Shown in pieces: positions 42,418 to 51,240 of a DNA stretch of 64,000 bases (position 1 is the stretch's first letter; the number at the start of each line of letters is the position of its first letter). Source of the stretch: Metaruminococcus_A sp050943475 (GTDB lineage Bacteria; Bacillota; Clostridia; Oscillospirales; Ruminococcaceae); contig JBMNPF010000013.1 of NCBI GenBank assembly GCA_050943475.1, forward strand, positions 1 through 64,000, given 5' to 3'. The notes under the pieces were generated by a model. The model was given only the letters and a program-made list of their open reading frames with translations, was not told where the DNA came from and did no database searches. The translations under genes were made by a program, and so were the position numbers.

Positions 42418-43697
42418 CCGGACGGTCAGAAGAGCTTTATGAACGCGCAGTCAAGCGGATTCCCGGCGGCGTCAACAGCCCGGTGCGCGCCTACCAGGCC
42501 GTGGGCGGGCACCCGCGTTTTCTCAAACGGGCGCTGGGATCGCTGGTTTGGGATGCAGACGGCAACCGCTATACCGACTATATTGGTTCCTGGGGGCCGA
42601 TGTTGCTCGGCCACAACGACCCGCGCATCCGCGAGGCGGTGATGAAAGCCTCAGCCAACGGGCTGAGCTTTGGTGCGGCAACCGAGGCTGAGGTGGAGAT
42701 GGCCGAGCTCATCTGTGAGCTGGTGCCCTCCATTGAAATGGTGCGGATGGTCAATTCCGGCACCGAGGCTGTGATGAGCGCCGTTCGTGCGGCGCGTGGC
42801 TATACCGGGCGGGAAAAAATCATCAAGTTTGCGGGCTGTTACCACGGCCATAGTGACGCCATGCTGGTCAAGGCGGGTTCCGGCGTGATGACCTCTGGCG
42901 TTCCGGACAGTGCGGGCGTGCCCTCGGGCTGTGCGCAGGATACCCTCACCGCAGTTTATAACGACGTGGAAAGCGTACAGACCCTGTTCGAACAGAACCG
43001 CGGGCAGGTTGCCGCGCTGATTCTGGAGCCGGTTGCCGCCAATATGGGCGTTGTGCTGCCGAAAGAGGGCTTTTTGCAGGCAATGCGGAAGCTTTGCGAC
43101 GAAAACGGCGCGCTGCTTATTTTTGATGAGGTCATCACTGGGTTCCGGCTGGGGCTTTCCGGCGCGCAGGGGTACTACGGCGTCCGCCCGGATTTGACCA
43201 CCTTCGGCAAGGTCATCGGCGCAGGGATGCCGGTCGGCGCTTATGGGGGCCGGCAGGAGGTTATGGCGTGCATTTCCCCGTCGGGGAAGGTCTATCAAGC
43301 GGGGACTTTGAGCGGCAACCCCATCGCGATGGCGGCAGGGTTGACCCAGCTCCGTATTCTGAAAGAAACGCCGGAGGTTTACAGCCATATCCAGTCGCTG
43401 GGAGAGCTGCTGCGCGAGGGACTTTGCGAGCTGCTTCAGCGCTGTGGAAAACAGTATCAGGTGACAGGTGTGGGTTCGCTTGCCTGCCTGTTCTTCACCG
43501 AAACGCCGGTAGTGGATTACGACACCGCTAAAACCAGCGATACGGCGGCATTCGCGGATTATTTTCATTTTATGCTGGAACACGGGGTGCATCTTGCGCC
43601 GTCTCAGTTTGAAGCGATCTTTCTGTCTGACGCGCACACCGAAGAGGATGTCCGGGCTTATCTCGCGTTGGCGAAGCAGTATTTCAGCCGGGGCTGA
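42414..43697 (+). CDS. hemL: Glutamate-1-semialdehyde 2,1-aminomutase
   Basis: A 427-residue class III PLP aminotransferase that makes 5-aminolevulinate, the C5 route with HemA. IPGGVNSPVRAYQAVGG at the start, MVNSGTEAVMSAVRAARGYT, and the PLP Lys in TTFGKVIGAGMPVGAYGG are present. It overlaps hemB by 4 nt with AAAGGGG upstream. Confidence 0.97.
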   Translation: MTGRSEELYERAVKRIPGGVNSPVRAYQAVGGHPRFLKRALGSLVWDADGNRYTDYIGSWGPMLLGHNDPRIREAVMKASANGLSFGAATEAEVEMAELICELVPSIEMVRMVNSGTEAVMSAVRAARGYTGREKIIKFAGCYHGHSDAMLVKAGSGVMTSGVPDSAGVPSGCAQDTLTAVYNDVESVQTLFEQNRGQVAALILEPVAANMGVVLPKEGFLQAMRKLCDENGALLIFDEVITGFRLGLSGAQGYYGVRPDLTTFGKVIGAGMPVGAYGGRQEVMACISPSGKVYQAGTLSGNPIAMAAGLTQLRILKETPEVYSHIQSLGELLREGLCELLQRCGKQYQVTGVGSLACLFFTETPVVDYDTAKTSDTAAFADYFHFMLEHGVHLAPSQFEAIFLSDAHTEEDVRAYLALAKQYFSRG

Positions 43698-43725
43698 ACC
43701 GGCTGGCGGAAAAGGAGGGCGGCAG

Positions 43726-44613
43726 GTGAAACAGCTTGTCCTGATTGCTGGACCGCTGCATGGAAAAGCGGGACTTGACGCGGCCATCCGTTTAAAAGAG
43801 GATATTGGCAGGCGCTGGCCGGCTGTGCAGGCAGAAGTGGTGAATACCACAGCGGAAAAACAGGCTTTTGATGGGATGAAACAGCTGATCGTATCTCAAA
43901 AACTCTGTTCGGGGACAAAGCCGGATACGGTTTGTGTTGCCGTGTTGCCTTTTTGTCTGCTTCCCGGTGTGGAATACGAGCGGGTGTGCCGTTTGACGAA
44001 CCGCGCTGTCCGGGAACTTGCTGCGCAGGAACCTCCGTCCGGCTGGCTTTTAGATGGATCCAGTTCTCCTTGTAAGGGGGTGGCTGTAAAACAGCAACCC
44101 TGGAAGACGGCGGAGCAGCAGGATTCAAAACCTGGTCATGGTGTGGCAAAGCATTCGGTCTGGATTACTCCGCCGCTTTTGAGCGCGCCGGACGGAATCC
44201 GGGGGCTTGTACGCATTCTAGGGGAGGAATATCCAGCCAAAGCAGGGGAGGCGCTTGTGCTGGTAGGGCATGATTCCCGCTGTGCGGATGCATGTTACCA
44301 GCAGTTAAAGCAGGCGTTTCACCAAACGGGCCGTCGCGATGTTTACCTGAGTACGCTTGGAGACGGTTTTGATACAGTACGGGAGGCGTTGGAAACCTCC
44401 GCAGTCAAAACGGTACGTCTTGTTCCGCTGATGCTGTCCGCTGGTATCCACACTATGCGGGACGTTGCAGGGGAACAGACCGAAAGTTGGAATACCCGGT
44501 TGAGGCAGGCGGGGTTTTCGGTACGTCCTGTTGTGCGGGGACTGGCGGAGCTGCATGCAGTGCGGGACTTGTTGCTGCAGCCGCTTGCTGACTGTTTTAA
44601 AGCCTATTCGTGA
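43726..44613 (+). CDS. CbiK-family anaerobic sirohydrochlorin chelatase (divergent)
   Basis: A 295-residue protein. The C-terminal half carries the CbiK signature LVPLMLSAGIHTMRDVAGEQ (family PLMLVAGDHAxNDMAG), with His242 and His182 (LVGHDS) at metal/catalytic positions; the acidic residue between them is Asp213 in LGDGF instead of the usual Glu. The N-terminal half is poorly conserved and has a Gln/Ser-rich insert around 110-140. It inserts Co or Fe into sirohydrochlorin for cobalamin or siroheme. The start is a GTG at 43726 after AAGGAGGG. Last gene of the operon. Confidence 0.82.
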   Translation: MKQLVLIAGPLHGKAGLDAAIRLKEDIGRRWPAVQAEVVNTTAEKQAFDGMKQLIVSQKLCSGTKPDTVCVAVLPFCLLPGVEYERVCRLTNRAVRELAAQEPPSGWLLDGSSSPCKGVAVKQQPWKTAEQQDSKPGHGVAKHSVWITPPLLSAPDGIRGLVRILGEEYPAKAGEALVLVGHDSRCADACYQQLKQAFHQTGRRDVYLSTLGDGFDTVREALETSAVKTVRLVPLMLSAGIHTMRDVAGEQTESWNTRLRQAGFSVRPVVRGLAELHAVRDLLLQPLADCFKAYS

Positions 44614-44614
44614 A

Positions 44615-44657
44615 GCTTGGTTTTGACCTTGAAAAACTTGGTCAAAACCAGGCTTTA
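44615..44657 (+). terminator. Terminator of the tetrapyrrole operon
   Basis: A stem of about 14 bp (GCTTGGTTTTGACC/GGTCAAAACCAGGC, one mismatch) with an 11-nt loop, followed by TTTATTG. Confidence 0.8.
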
Positions 44658-44804
44658 TTGCGTTTTATGGGGCGATCTGCCTGAAAAACAGAAACGATGC
44701 GTGCAGGCCGCCAAAGGAAAAATATTTTTTGTGCAGGAAAATCTGCGTTATTCTTTTACAAACCGGTGCATACTCCTATTAGACGCAACCAAAGGAGGAT
44801 GCAC

Positions 44805-45320
44805 ATGGAAATTACATTTAAGGGAAAACCCATTACGTTACAGGGAGCACCGCTTAGAGAGGGGGACTTCCTGCCGGATTTCACCCTGACCGATAACGGC
44901 CTCAATCCAGTGGGGCGCAGCCAGCTTCCTGGCATTAAGGTGTTTGTTGTGGTTCCATCGCTTGATACGGGTGTCTGTGACCTGGAAGTGCGCAACTTCA
45001 ATGAAAAAGCGGGTGAATTTGCTGGCATACACATTTATGCGGTCAGCCTGGATCTCCCGTTTGCCCAGTCGCGCTGGTGCGGCGGAGCCGGAGTTGATAT
45101 GGTACAAACCCTTTCGGATTACCGTGACCGCAGCTTTGGCCGCGCGACCGGTACGTTTATTGAAGAACTGGCGCTGCTGACCAGGGCTGTTTTTATTGTT
45201 GACCAAAACAACCGAGTAGCCTATGCTGAATATGTGCCGGAAGTGACCGAACATCCGAACTATGACCGGGTTTACGCCAAACTGGCGGAAATGCATACCA
45301 TGACGGGAACCGAGGTGTAG
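44805..45320 (+). CDS. tpx: Thiol peroxidase (atypical 2-Cys peroxiredoxin)
   Basis: A 171-residue peroxiredoxin reducing hydroperoxides with thioredoxin. The peroxidatic Cys58 is in PSLDTGVCDLEVRNFNE and the resolving Cys92 in DLPFAQSRWCG, both in Tpx-specific positions. TFKGKPITLQG is the family start. AAAGGAGG precedes the ATG by 7 nt. The gapN reading frame begins 2 nt after the stop, so the pair is co-transcribed, linking peroxide defence with NADPH supply. Confidence 0.96.
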   Translation: MEITFKGKPITLQGAPLREGDFLPDFTLTDNGLNPVGRSQLPGIKVFVVVPSLDTGVCDLEVRNFNEKAGEFAGIHIYAVSLDLPFAQSRWCGGAGVDMVQTLSDYRDRSFGRATGTFIEELALLTRAVFIVDQNNRVAYAEYVPEVTEHPNYDRVYAKLAEMHTMTGTEV

Positions 45321-45322
45321 CT

Positions 45323-46785
45323 ATGTTTTCTGGATTGTACGATCCTGCAAAAAATTACTTCAACCTTTCCGGTGGGAAGTGGATTGGTGCTTCGGGTGGG
45401 GAGACCATCTCGGTGTATTCCCCAGTGGACGGCTCGCTGGTCGGCACATTCCGGCTATGAGTCAAAGTGACGCGGATGCTGTCATTGCACAGAGCAGGCG
45501 GGCGCAGGCCATGTGGGCGCATACCCCTATTTACCGGCGGGCGGAATTGTTTTACAAAGCAGCGGAAATTCTGGAGGCGCATACCGATGAAATTGCCGAA
45601 GTTCTGGTGATGGAAATTGCCAAGGACCGCAAGTCCGCTGTTTCCGAGGTGCAGCGTTCTGCCGATTTTCTCCGTTATACCGCCGACGTTGGAAAATCCA
45701 TGGAAGGGACTGCGGTGAGCGGGGAAAACTTCCCCGGCGGCACCCAGAACAAAATTTCTTATGTCACTCGCAAGCCGCTTGGCACGGTGCTTGCCATTGC
45801 ACCATTCAACTACCCGGTCAACCTGTCGGTCTCCAAAATCGCCCCGGCACTCATCGGCGGCAATACCGTTGTGCTTAAGCCGCCGACGCAGGGGGCCATC
45901 AGCGCGCTTTACCTTGCCGCTGTTTTTGAAGAGGCTGGGCTGCCCGGTGGTGTGTTTAACACGGTGACCGGCAGGGGAAGCGAACTGGGGGATTATCTGG
46001 TACAGCACCCGGACATCAATTTCATCAATTTTACCGGCAGTACCGACGTTGGAAAACACATTGCAGAAGTCGCCGGAATGGTCCCTATGATGATGGAACT
46101 TGGCGGCAAGGACGCCGCCATTGTCTGTGCCGACGCAGACTTGGGATTTGCGGCCAAAAATATCATTGACGGCGGTTTTTCCTATTCCGGTCAGCGCTGC
46201 ACCGCAGTTAAACGCATTTTGGTACTGGAAAGTGTTGCGGATGAGTTTGCGGAGAAGCTACTTCAGCAAGCACGTAAACTCAAGGCGGGTGACCCGCGGG
46301 ATGAGGGGATTGCCGTAGTACCGCTCATCAGCGACAAGGCGGCGGATTATGTTCAAGAACTTGTAGAGGACGCACTGTTCCAGGGCGCGCAAGCGCTTAC
46401 CGGGAACAAGCGGGAGGGCAACTTGCTGCAACCGACCCTGCTTGATCATGTAACCGTGGATATGCGCATTGCGTGGGAGGAGCCGTTCGGCCCGGTGCTG
46501 CCCATCATCCGGGTGGCGGATTTGGACGAAGCCATCGCCATTGCGAACCAATCGGAGTACGGGCTGCAATCCTCGGTTTTTACCCACGATATCAACAAGG
46601 CATTTTATATTGCAAACCGTCTGGAGGTTGGTACCGTACAGGTAAACAACAAAACCGAGCGCGGTCCAGATCATTTTCCGTTTCACGGTGTAAAATCCTC
46701 CGGGATGGGGACGCAGGGGGTACGCTATTCCATTGAAGCCATGACCCGTCCCAAAGCCATTGTAGTCAACCTTGAGCGTGTATAA
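45323..46785 (+). pseudogene. gapN: Frameshifted NADP-dependent non-phosphorylating glyceraldehyde-3-phosphate dehydrogenase
   Basis: The first frame (45323-45460) reads to ISVYSPVDGSLVGTF and stops; the second frame then reads IPAMSQSDADAVIAQS and continues to the normal C-terminus. Comparison with streptococcal GapN (GAELGSVPAMSTEEVD) shows one base missing near 45448-45449. The main body is intact: FINFTGSTDVGKHIAEVAG, the catalytic Glu in MELGGKDAA and Cys in FSYSGQRCTA. The stop of frame one (TGA 45458-45460) overlaps an ATG at 45457, so a 442-residue C-terminal product lacking about 45 residues could still be made. Alternatives are assembly error or programmed frameshifting. Confidence 0.85.
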
Positions 46786-46815
46786 AAAATCCCCGGCTTA
46801 TGCCGGGGATTTTTT
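46784..46815. terminator. Bidirectional terminator between gapN and the sigma-like gene
   Basis: A-tract, stem AATCCCCGGC/GCCGGGGATT, 4-nt loop, T-tract; it is placed between convergent genes. Confidence 0.93.
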
Positions 46816-47326
46816 ATACACAGAAATGTGCGGTTACAGCATCACAGAAGCGCTGCCACTCATGTTGGTATTCGGCTTTGGACAGATGCAGGCGCTGTTC
46901 AAGCTGTGCTTCATCATATCCTTGTAAAATCAAGGTGGAAAAGGCCTGATGAAGGGGTTCCAACCGTTGGATGACGTCGCGGAATTCAACCGATTGAACA
47001 AACCGTGCGGGTTCGCCGAAAAAACTGTCCCCAAATGTGCAGCAGCACCCTGGAAGATTGGCATTTAAAGACAATTTGCTCTCATGACCGGTCAGACGGT
47101 TCCAAAGGCGGTTTGCCTCGGTAATCCGGCGGAGCATACATGTTTTTGCGTAATCACGGAAGGTGGTTTGATAATCCGAGCGGTAGGTTCGAACAGCGTA
47201 TAAAAAACCGATTAACCCTTCTGATAAACGCTCCTGATACGGCAGCGCCCGATGCTGGCTTTTGCAAACCTGCTGAATCCAGGAGAAATTCAATGCAACA
47301 ATGCCGTTTTCAGTCAGGCCGCTCAT
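46814..47326 (-). CDS. Degenerate sigma-70-like protein
   Basis: A 170-residue protein. Residues about 25-80 (LPYQERLSEGLIGFLYAVRT, then DYQTTFRDYAKTCMLRRITE) follow the sigma region 2 pattern seen in SigH-type factors (DLxQEGxIGLxxAIxxF ... FxxFAxxCIxRxIxxA). Residues about 120-165 (LEPLHQAFSTLILQGYDEAQ) resemble a weakened region 4. Conserved aromatic and basic residues of region 2.3/2.4 are largely missing. It may be a real but divergent alternative sigma factor, or a sigma-derived regulator. GAGGAGGG precedes the ATG. Confidence 0.6.
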   Translation of the reverse strand: MSGLTENGIVALNFSWIQQVCKSQHRALPYQERLSEGLIGFLYAVRTYRSDYQTTFRDYAKTCMLRRITEANRLWNRLTGHESKLSLNANLPGCCCTFGDSFFGEPARFVQSVEFRDVIQRLEPLHQAFSTLILQGYDEAQLEQRLHLSKAEYQHEWQRFCDAVTAHFCV

Positions 47327-47435
47327 GACGGATCACCCTCCTCTGGAGGGAGCATGTCTTTGAGGCCTTTTTTTCTCGGTTTTGCAGGTGGGGTTAGCTT
47401 TGACGCTGGAGGGATGACAGGAACTTTCTTTCCTT

Positions 47436-47801
47436 TTAAAACGCCCAGCCACAGGTTGGCCCTTCAACCTGTTCCATTGTATACGCCGCGGGAATGGAAA
47501 TGCCACAGGCAATGAGCTTTTCGGCAAACGTCCGCATATTCATGGAGCCGCCCCGCGGCACCTTCATGGCATGTTCGGAGTCTGTGCCGATGAGGATTTC
47601 ACTCCCGTCGGGTTTTACCCGCAGGGAAAATTCGGTGATGTGTTTTTCCTGTAGGATCTGCATCATTTTCGTGTTGAAGTTGAGCTTGTAAACCAGATCG
47701 TTTGCGGTTGCCTTTTTGGAGCTCGTAACGGTGATGATAGGTAAAACGCCTTGACGCTCCGGGGGATCGATGAATTCAAAATCCGAAAAGTCGTATTTCA
47801 T
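47436..47801 (-). CDS. Conserved-looking hypothetical protein
   Basis: A 121-residue soluble protein starting MKYDFSDFEFIDPPERQGVL, with AGGAGG upstream of the ATG at 47801. It has mixed alpha/beta character and a Gly-Gly-Ser loop (VPRGGSMNMRTFAEKLIACG); the tail ends TCGWAF. The family is not recognised. It sits between two terminators and the sigma-like gene, with no operon clue. Confidence 0.7.
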   Translation of the reverse strand: MKYDFSDFEFIDPPERQGVLPIITVTSSKKATANDLVYKLNFNTKMMQILQEKHITEFSLRVKPDGSEILIGTDSEHAMKVPRGGSMNMRTFAEKLIACGISIPAAYTMEQVEGPTCGWAF

Positions 47802-47919
47802 GTCAATACCTCCTTTTATTTTGGTGGTTTTTACTATAATCGCTTTCCAAACGGTTTTCAATTTCCAAAATTCATGAAGTAAAAGAGAATGTTTTGTGGA
47901 ATTTATCCGTATAAAAAAG

Positions 47920-47945
47920 AAACCGACAATATATTGTCGGTTTTT
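47920..47945. terminator. Terminator-like palindrome
   Basis: AAACCGACAATATATTGTCGGTTTTT: a perfect 12-bp arm palindrome with A- and T-tracts, upstream of the hypothetical gene at 47801. It has no gene to terminate on the plus strand and may insulate the neighbouring units. Confidence 0.65.
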
Positions 47946-48033
47946 GCTTCGCTGTTTTATGAGTAGGCATGAAATTTACGCCGTTATTTTTGGGAAAACG
48001 GTGTTTTTACGGTTCAAATCCAATCAAAAAATA

Positions 48034-48058
48034 AAAAGCAGGGGGATTCCCTGCTTTT
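48034..48058 (-). terminator. Terminator of the YoaK-family gene
   Basis: Minus strand AAAAGCAGGG/CCCTGCTTTT with short loop and T-run, overlapping the stop codon of the gene. Confidence 0.85.
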
Positions 48059-48767
48059 ACGAATGCCGTTTATTCTGCTCTGCTGTTTTTTCGATTTCCG
48101 GAAGGTCTTCCTGGATGAACATAATACCGAATACCACCGCCAGGATACCACAGCAGATTAGCACCGCCTTTTCCAGAAGAAGCTGGGAGAAAAGGCTTCC
48201 CAATACGGCTCCTGCAATGAAAAACAGGATGATGCCGTAATATTGAAAGGCTTTGCTGCGTTCGCGCGGATTTTTGGTTTGCATGTAGCGGTAGAATAAT
48301 TCGGTACCGCTGCGCAGGTTGCCGGTGCACATGGTAGTGGCGTATGCATTGCCGTTGACCTTGCGGAAGCTCTCCACCTGCATGGCGCATAAAAAGGAAA
48401 TGGCAATGTTTACTGCGACGTCCAGCTCACCGGAGGGCAGGAATGCAACTCCTAATAAAATCAGACATTCAGCGGCGATAATGATCTGCCGCCAGTGGAT
48501 ATGCGGATGCTCCCGAAATACCCGGCGTATCAATTCCGCCACAACAATTCCGGCGGCGAACGCCGCAATCGGAATGAAATAGTAGGCGGCCTGGAGGAGA
48601 TCCATCTCTGCCAGGTTCAGTCCCAGCAGAACAATATTACCGGTCTGGGCGTTGGCAAATACATGTCCTCGGAGCAGGTAGGTGTAGGCGTCCAGAAAAC
48701 CGCCCACGACGGCCAAAAGCGATCCGAGCAGAAAGGTCTCGGACATTTGGCCTTTTGCCTTTTTCAT
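48057..48767 (-). CDS. YoaK-family (DUF1275) membrane protein
   Basis: A 236-residue protein with six predicted membrane helices, starting MKKAKGQMSETFLLGSLLAV. GGFLDAYTYLLRGHVFANAQTG is the conserved N-terminal DUF1275 motif, and a mid-protein VNGNAYATTMCTGNLRSG segment is also typical. The biochemical role of the family is unknown. It stands alone between promoterless flanks and a terminator. Confidence 0.88.
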   Translation of the reverse strand: MKKAKGQMSETFLLGSLLAVVGGFLDAYTYLLRGHVFANAQTGNIVLLGLNLAEMDLLQAAYYFIPIAAFAAGIVVAELIRRVFREHPHIHWRQIIIAAECLILLGVAFLPSGELDVAVNIAISFLCAMQVESFRKVNGNAYATTMCTGNLRSGTELFYRYMQTKNPRERSKAFQYYGIILFFIAGAVLGSLFSQLLLEKAVLICCGILAVVFGIMFIQEDLPEIEKTAEQNKRHS

Positions 48768-48879
48768 ATCAATACATCCCCGTTTGTTTTTTCGGTTACT
48801 AGTATACCAAAAAAACAGCCGTTTGGGTAGAGGAGTTCTTTCAAGGCGAAGGTTTTATACGCGAAGTTTACTGATTGTA

Positions 48880-48907
48880 AAAAGCCGGCTGCTTTAAAAC
48901 AGCCGGC
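48880..48907 (-). terminator. Terminator of the suf operon
   Basis: Minus strand GCCGGCTG/CAGCCGGC stem with TTTTAAAG loop, then TTTTTAC, about 100 nt after sufB. Confidence 0.85.
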
Positions 48908-49008
48908 CTTAAAACAATGGTAGGATGGAAGGAAAATACTTTTTCGTGGAAGCGGCGCGACACCACGAACCATTTCCTTTTTACATGAACTCTCTGCCTT
49001 TCGTTCAC

Positions 49009-49962
49009 TTACTTTAAGAAGCCGCGTACAATTTCCGCCTCGGCTTCTCCTTGGGAAAGCCCCAGTGTCATCAGTTTGGTAATCTGTTCCCCGGCAATTT
49101 TGCCAATGGCCGCCTCGTGGATCAGCGAAGCGTCAACATGGTTTGCTGTAATTTCCGGCACAGCTTTAACGCAGGCGTTGTCCATAATAATAGCGTCGCA
49201 TTCCGAATGTCCGGCGCAGGCATTGTTGCCGTCAATCCGCGAATAGAAAGCTTGGTAAGAATCTCCCTTTGCAACCGAGCGTGACATGACGTTGGCGCTG
49301 CATCCTTCGCCGTTTAAGTCCACCTCAAATTCGGTGGTGGCGTGCTGAGTTCCGCTGGTCATCAGCTTTTCTTTGATGATGAGTTGCGCGCGGTCTTTCA
49401 GGTCGCCTTTGGTGACTCGTTTGGTGGAATCCACCCCTTCAATCTGCACCGTTTCCATTTCCAGGTAGCTATCCTCTTCAAGGTGCACTACCGTTACCGG
49501 ATTGAGCACGCGTTCGCCGCTTCCATTGCCTTCCCCGTAATGTTTTTCCACATACCGCACCCGGGCGTTTTTGCCAATGTGGAAGGAGTGGATACCATCG
49601 TGCTGAGAAAGGTGGGTGCCGTCGTTGTGGATACCGCAGCCCGCTACAATGTCCACATCGGCGCCCTCGCCAATGTAAAAATCGTTGTAAACAATATCTG
49701 CAAGGCCGCTTTCATCCACCACCACTGGGATATGAACGAATTCGCCCTTGGTACCGGGCGCTACATAAATTTCAATGCCTTTGCCCTGTTCTTTGGGGCG
49801 GATTTCAATGTTCTGGGTGCTCTGCCGCCCAATGCTTTTTCCGTCTACGCGGATGTTGTAGGCGCCTTTTGGGGTGTCTGTCAGGTCCGCAATGGTTTCC
49901 AGCATTTTTTGGAGCGTGGCGTATTTGTCGGCCATATATTCCGTCTGTACAGGATTGCTCAT
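49009..49962 (-). CDS. sufB: Short SufB/SufD-family Fe-S scaffold (SmsB-like)
   Basis: A 317-residue beta-helix protein of the SufBD family that takes part in Fe-S cluster assembly with SufC. It is shorter than canonical SufB (about 465) and lacks the long N-terminal domain. Conserved stretches: HLEEDSYLEMETVQIEGVDS, VDLNGEGCSANVMSRSVAKG, and ACAGHSECDAIIMDNACVKA followed by VPEITANHVDASLIHEA. A two-gene SufC-SufB system without SufSDU is the minimal SUF-like (SMS) arrangement described for archaea and some Clostridia. It follows sufC by 6 nt. Confidence 0.9.
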   Translation of the reverse strand: MSNPVQTEYMADKYATLQKMLETIADLTDTPKGAYNIRVDGKSIGRQSTQNIEIRPKEQGKGIEIYVAPGTKGEFVHIPVVVDESGLADIVYNDFYIGEGADVDIVAGCGIHNDGTHLSQHDGIHSFHIGKNARVRYVEKHYGEGNGSGERVLNPVTVVHLEEDSYLEMETVQIEGVDSTKRVTKGDLKDRAQLIIKEKLMTSGTQHATTEFEVDLNGEGCSANVMSRSVAKGDSYQAFYSRIDGNNACAGHSECDAIIMDNACVKAVPEITANHVDASLIHEAAIGKIAGEQITKLMTLGLSQGEAEAEIVRGFLK

Positions 49963-49968
49963 TCTTGT

Positions 49969-50700
49969 TTACCCCCTTGCTTTGTAAAACCTGCAGGTTT
50001 CCGAGTTGGACAGCAGTTCCGGCAGGATTTCATCTTTGGCTCCGGTTGCGGTGATCTCACCGTTTGCAATCACCACAATTTTATCGGCAATTTCCAAAAT
50101 CCGTTCCTGGTGGGAAATGATCATCACGGCGCCGTGTTTTACCGCACGAATGCGTTCAAACACCCGGATGAGATTGTTGAAGCTCCACAGATCGATCCCA
50201 GCCTCCGGCTCGTCAAAAAGGGAAAGCTCAACCCCACGGGCCATCAGCATGGCAATTTCAATGCGTTTGAGTTCACCGCCGGAAAGGCTGGCGTTGATCT
50301 CCCGGTTGATATAGTCCGCCGCGCACAGCCCCACTTCGGAAAGGTAGGCGCAGAGCTCTTCGGTGGTCATGTCCTTGTGGGTTGCGAGGCGCAGAAGGTC
50401 TTTGACCGTGAGCCCTTTGAAACGCACCGGCTGCTGGAAGGCAAAGCCAATGCCGAGCTGGGCGCGCTGATGAACATCAAAATTGGTGATATCCTGCCCT
50501 TTGAACAGGATTTTGCCTTCGGTCGGCTGCTCGATCCCCATAATAATTTTAGCCAGAGTGGATTTTCCGCCGCCGTTTGGCCCGGTAATGACCACAAAGC
50601 TGTCGGTATCCACTGTGAGACTGACATTTTTTAAAATGCCTTTCTCCTGCCGGTTGTTTTCATCGCCAACCGAAAACGAGATGTTTTTTAACTCTAGCAT
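49969..50700 (-). CDS. sufC: Fe-S assembly ATPase SufC
   Basis: A 243-residue ABC-type ATPase without membrane domains. Walker A GPNGGGKST, Q-loop FAFQQP, signature SLSGGELKRIEIAM and Walker B LSLFDEPEAGIDLWSF are all present; the GGGK Walker A and EAGID D-loop are SufC-typical. It powers the SufB scaffold in the cytoplasm. I use the ATG at 50700 (GGATGGAAG upstream); it overlaps the stop of the MarR gene by 7 nt, so the regulator, ATPase and scaffold form one operon. Confidence 0.94.
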   Translation of the reverse strand: MLELKNISFSVGDENNRQEKGILKNVSLTVDTDSFVVITGPNGGGKSTLAKIIMGIEQPTEGKILFKGQDITNFDVHQRAQLGIGFAFQQPVRFKGLTVKDLLRLATHKDMTTEELCAYLSEVGLCAADYINREINASLSGGELKRIEIAMLMARGVELSLFDEPEAGIDLWSFNNLIRVFERIRAVKHGAVMIISHQERILEIADKIVVIANGEITATGAKDEILPELLSNSETCRFYKARG

Positions 50701-51206
50701 GATTCTTCCATCCTTTTTTGATCTGCTAAAAAGCAGGAATTTTCCTTTGAATTGCACTGGCAGGGGAATGTGCACAGCGGCATATATTGCCGCATAACCT
50801 CCATGAACCCTAAAATGGTTCTTTTTTCCTCGCTGTTCAGGGAACACAGGTAACCGCGTATTTGATCGGCAGCCTTCTGGTTATACTCCGCATGCCCTTT
50901 TCGGGCTTCCTGTCCGGCGGGCGTGAGGCGGAAATACTTTTCTTTTTTATTTTTCGGGCTTTGATAGCGCTCAATCAATCCTTTTTCCAGTAATTTGATA
51001 CTCATTTGGGTGACCGCGCTTTTGGTAACGCCGGATTTTACAGAAAGCATGCTGACGTTGGATTCTGGGTACTCTTCAATTTTTTCCAGGAGGTTTATCT
51101 CGGCGCGGTACAGCACGTACCCGCCGCAGTATTCCCGAGGGATTTTTTGCTCAGCCGCAATAGCAGACAGCATTTCAAAAAACTGCCGGGCAATTTCGCA
51201 CTGCAT
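50694..51206 (-). CDS. MarR-family regulator with Cys-rich C-terminus (suf operon)
   Basis: A 170-residue winged-helix protein with SVKSGVTKSAVTQMSIKLLE as recognition region and a KEKYFRLTPAGQEARK wing. The C-terminal 30 residues carry Cys145, Cys149, Cys151, Cys158 and Cys170 (C-x3-C-x-C-x6-C-x11-C), a plausible Fe-S or zinc site absent from ordinary MarR proteins. First gene of the sufCB operon, so it could sense cluster supply and autoregulate, functionally like cyanobacterial SufR (which is not a MarR protein). Start ATG at 51206 with GGAGG 8 nt upstream. Confidence 0.85.
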   Translation of the reverse strand: MQCEIARQFFEMLSAIAAEQKIPREYCGGYVLYRAEINLLEKIEEYPESNVSMLSVKSGVTKSAVTQMSIKLLEKGLIERYQSPKNKKEKYFRLTPAGQEARKGHAEYNQKAADQIRGYLCSLNSEEKRTILGFMEVMRQYMPLCTFPCQCNSKENSCFLADQKRMEESC

Positions 51207-51240
51207 GGTAAAAACCTCCATTTCATTTGATTGCGTCCTT

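Noticed and set aside
42651..43850. Minus-strand 399-codon frame over hemL
   Set aside because: Composition is unlike a protein (many His, Arg, Gln) and it lies fully over a clear hemL gene.
47333..47527. Small open frames on both strands between the sigma-like and hypothetical genes
   Set aside because: Arg/Pro-rich, no ribosome binding site, partly overlapping a better-supported gene.
49342..50634. Plus-strand 430-codon frame over sufB and sufC
   Set aside because: Phe/His-rich shadow of two well-supported genes on the other strand.
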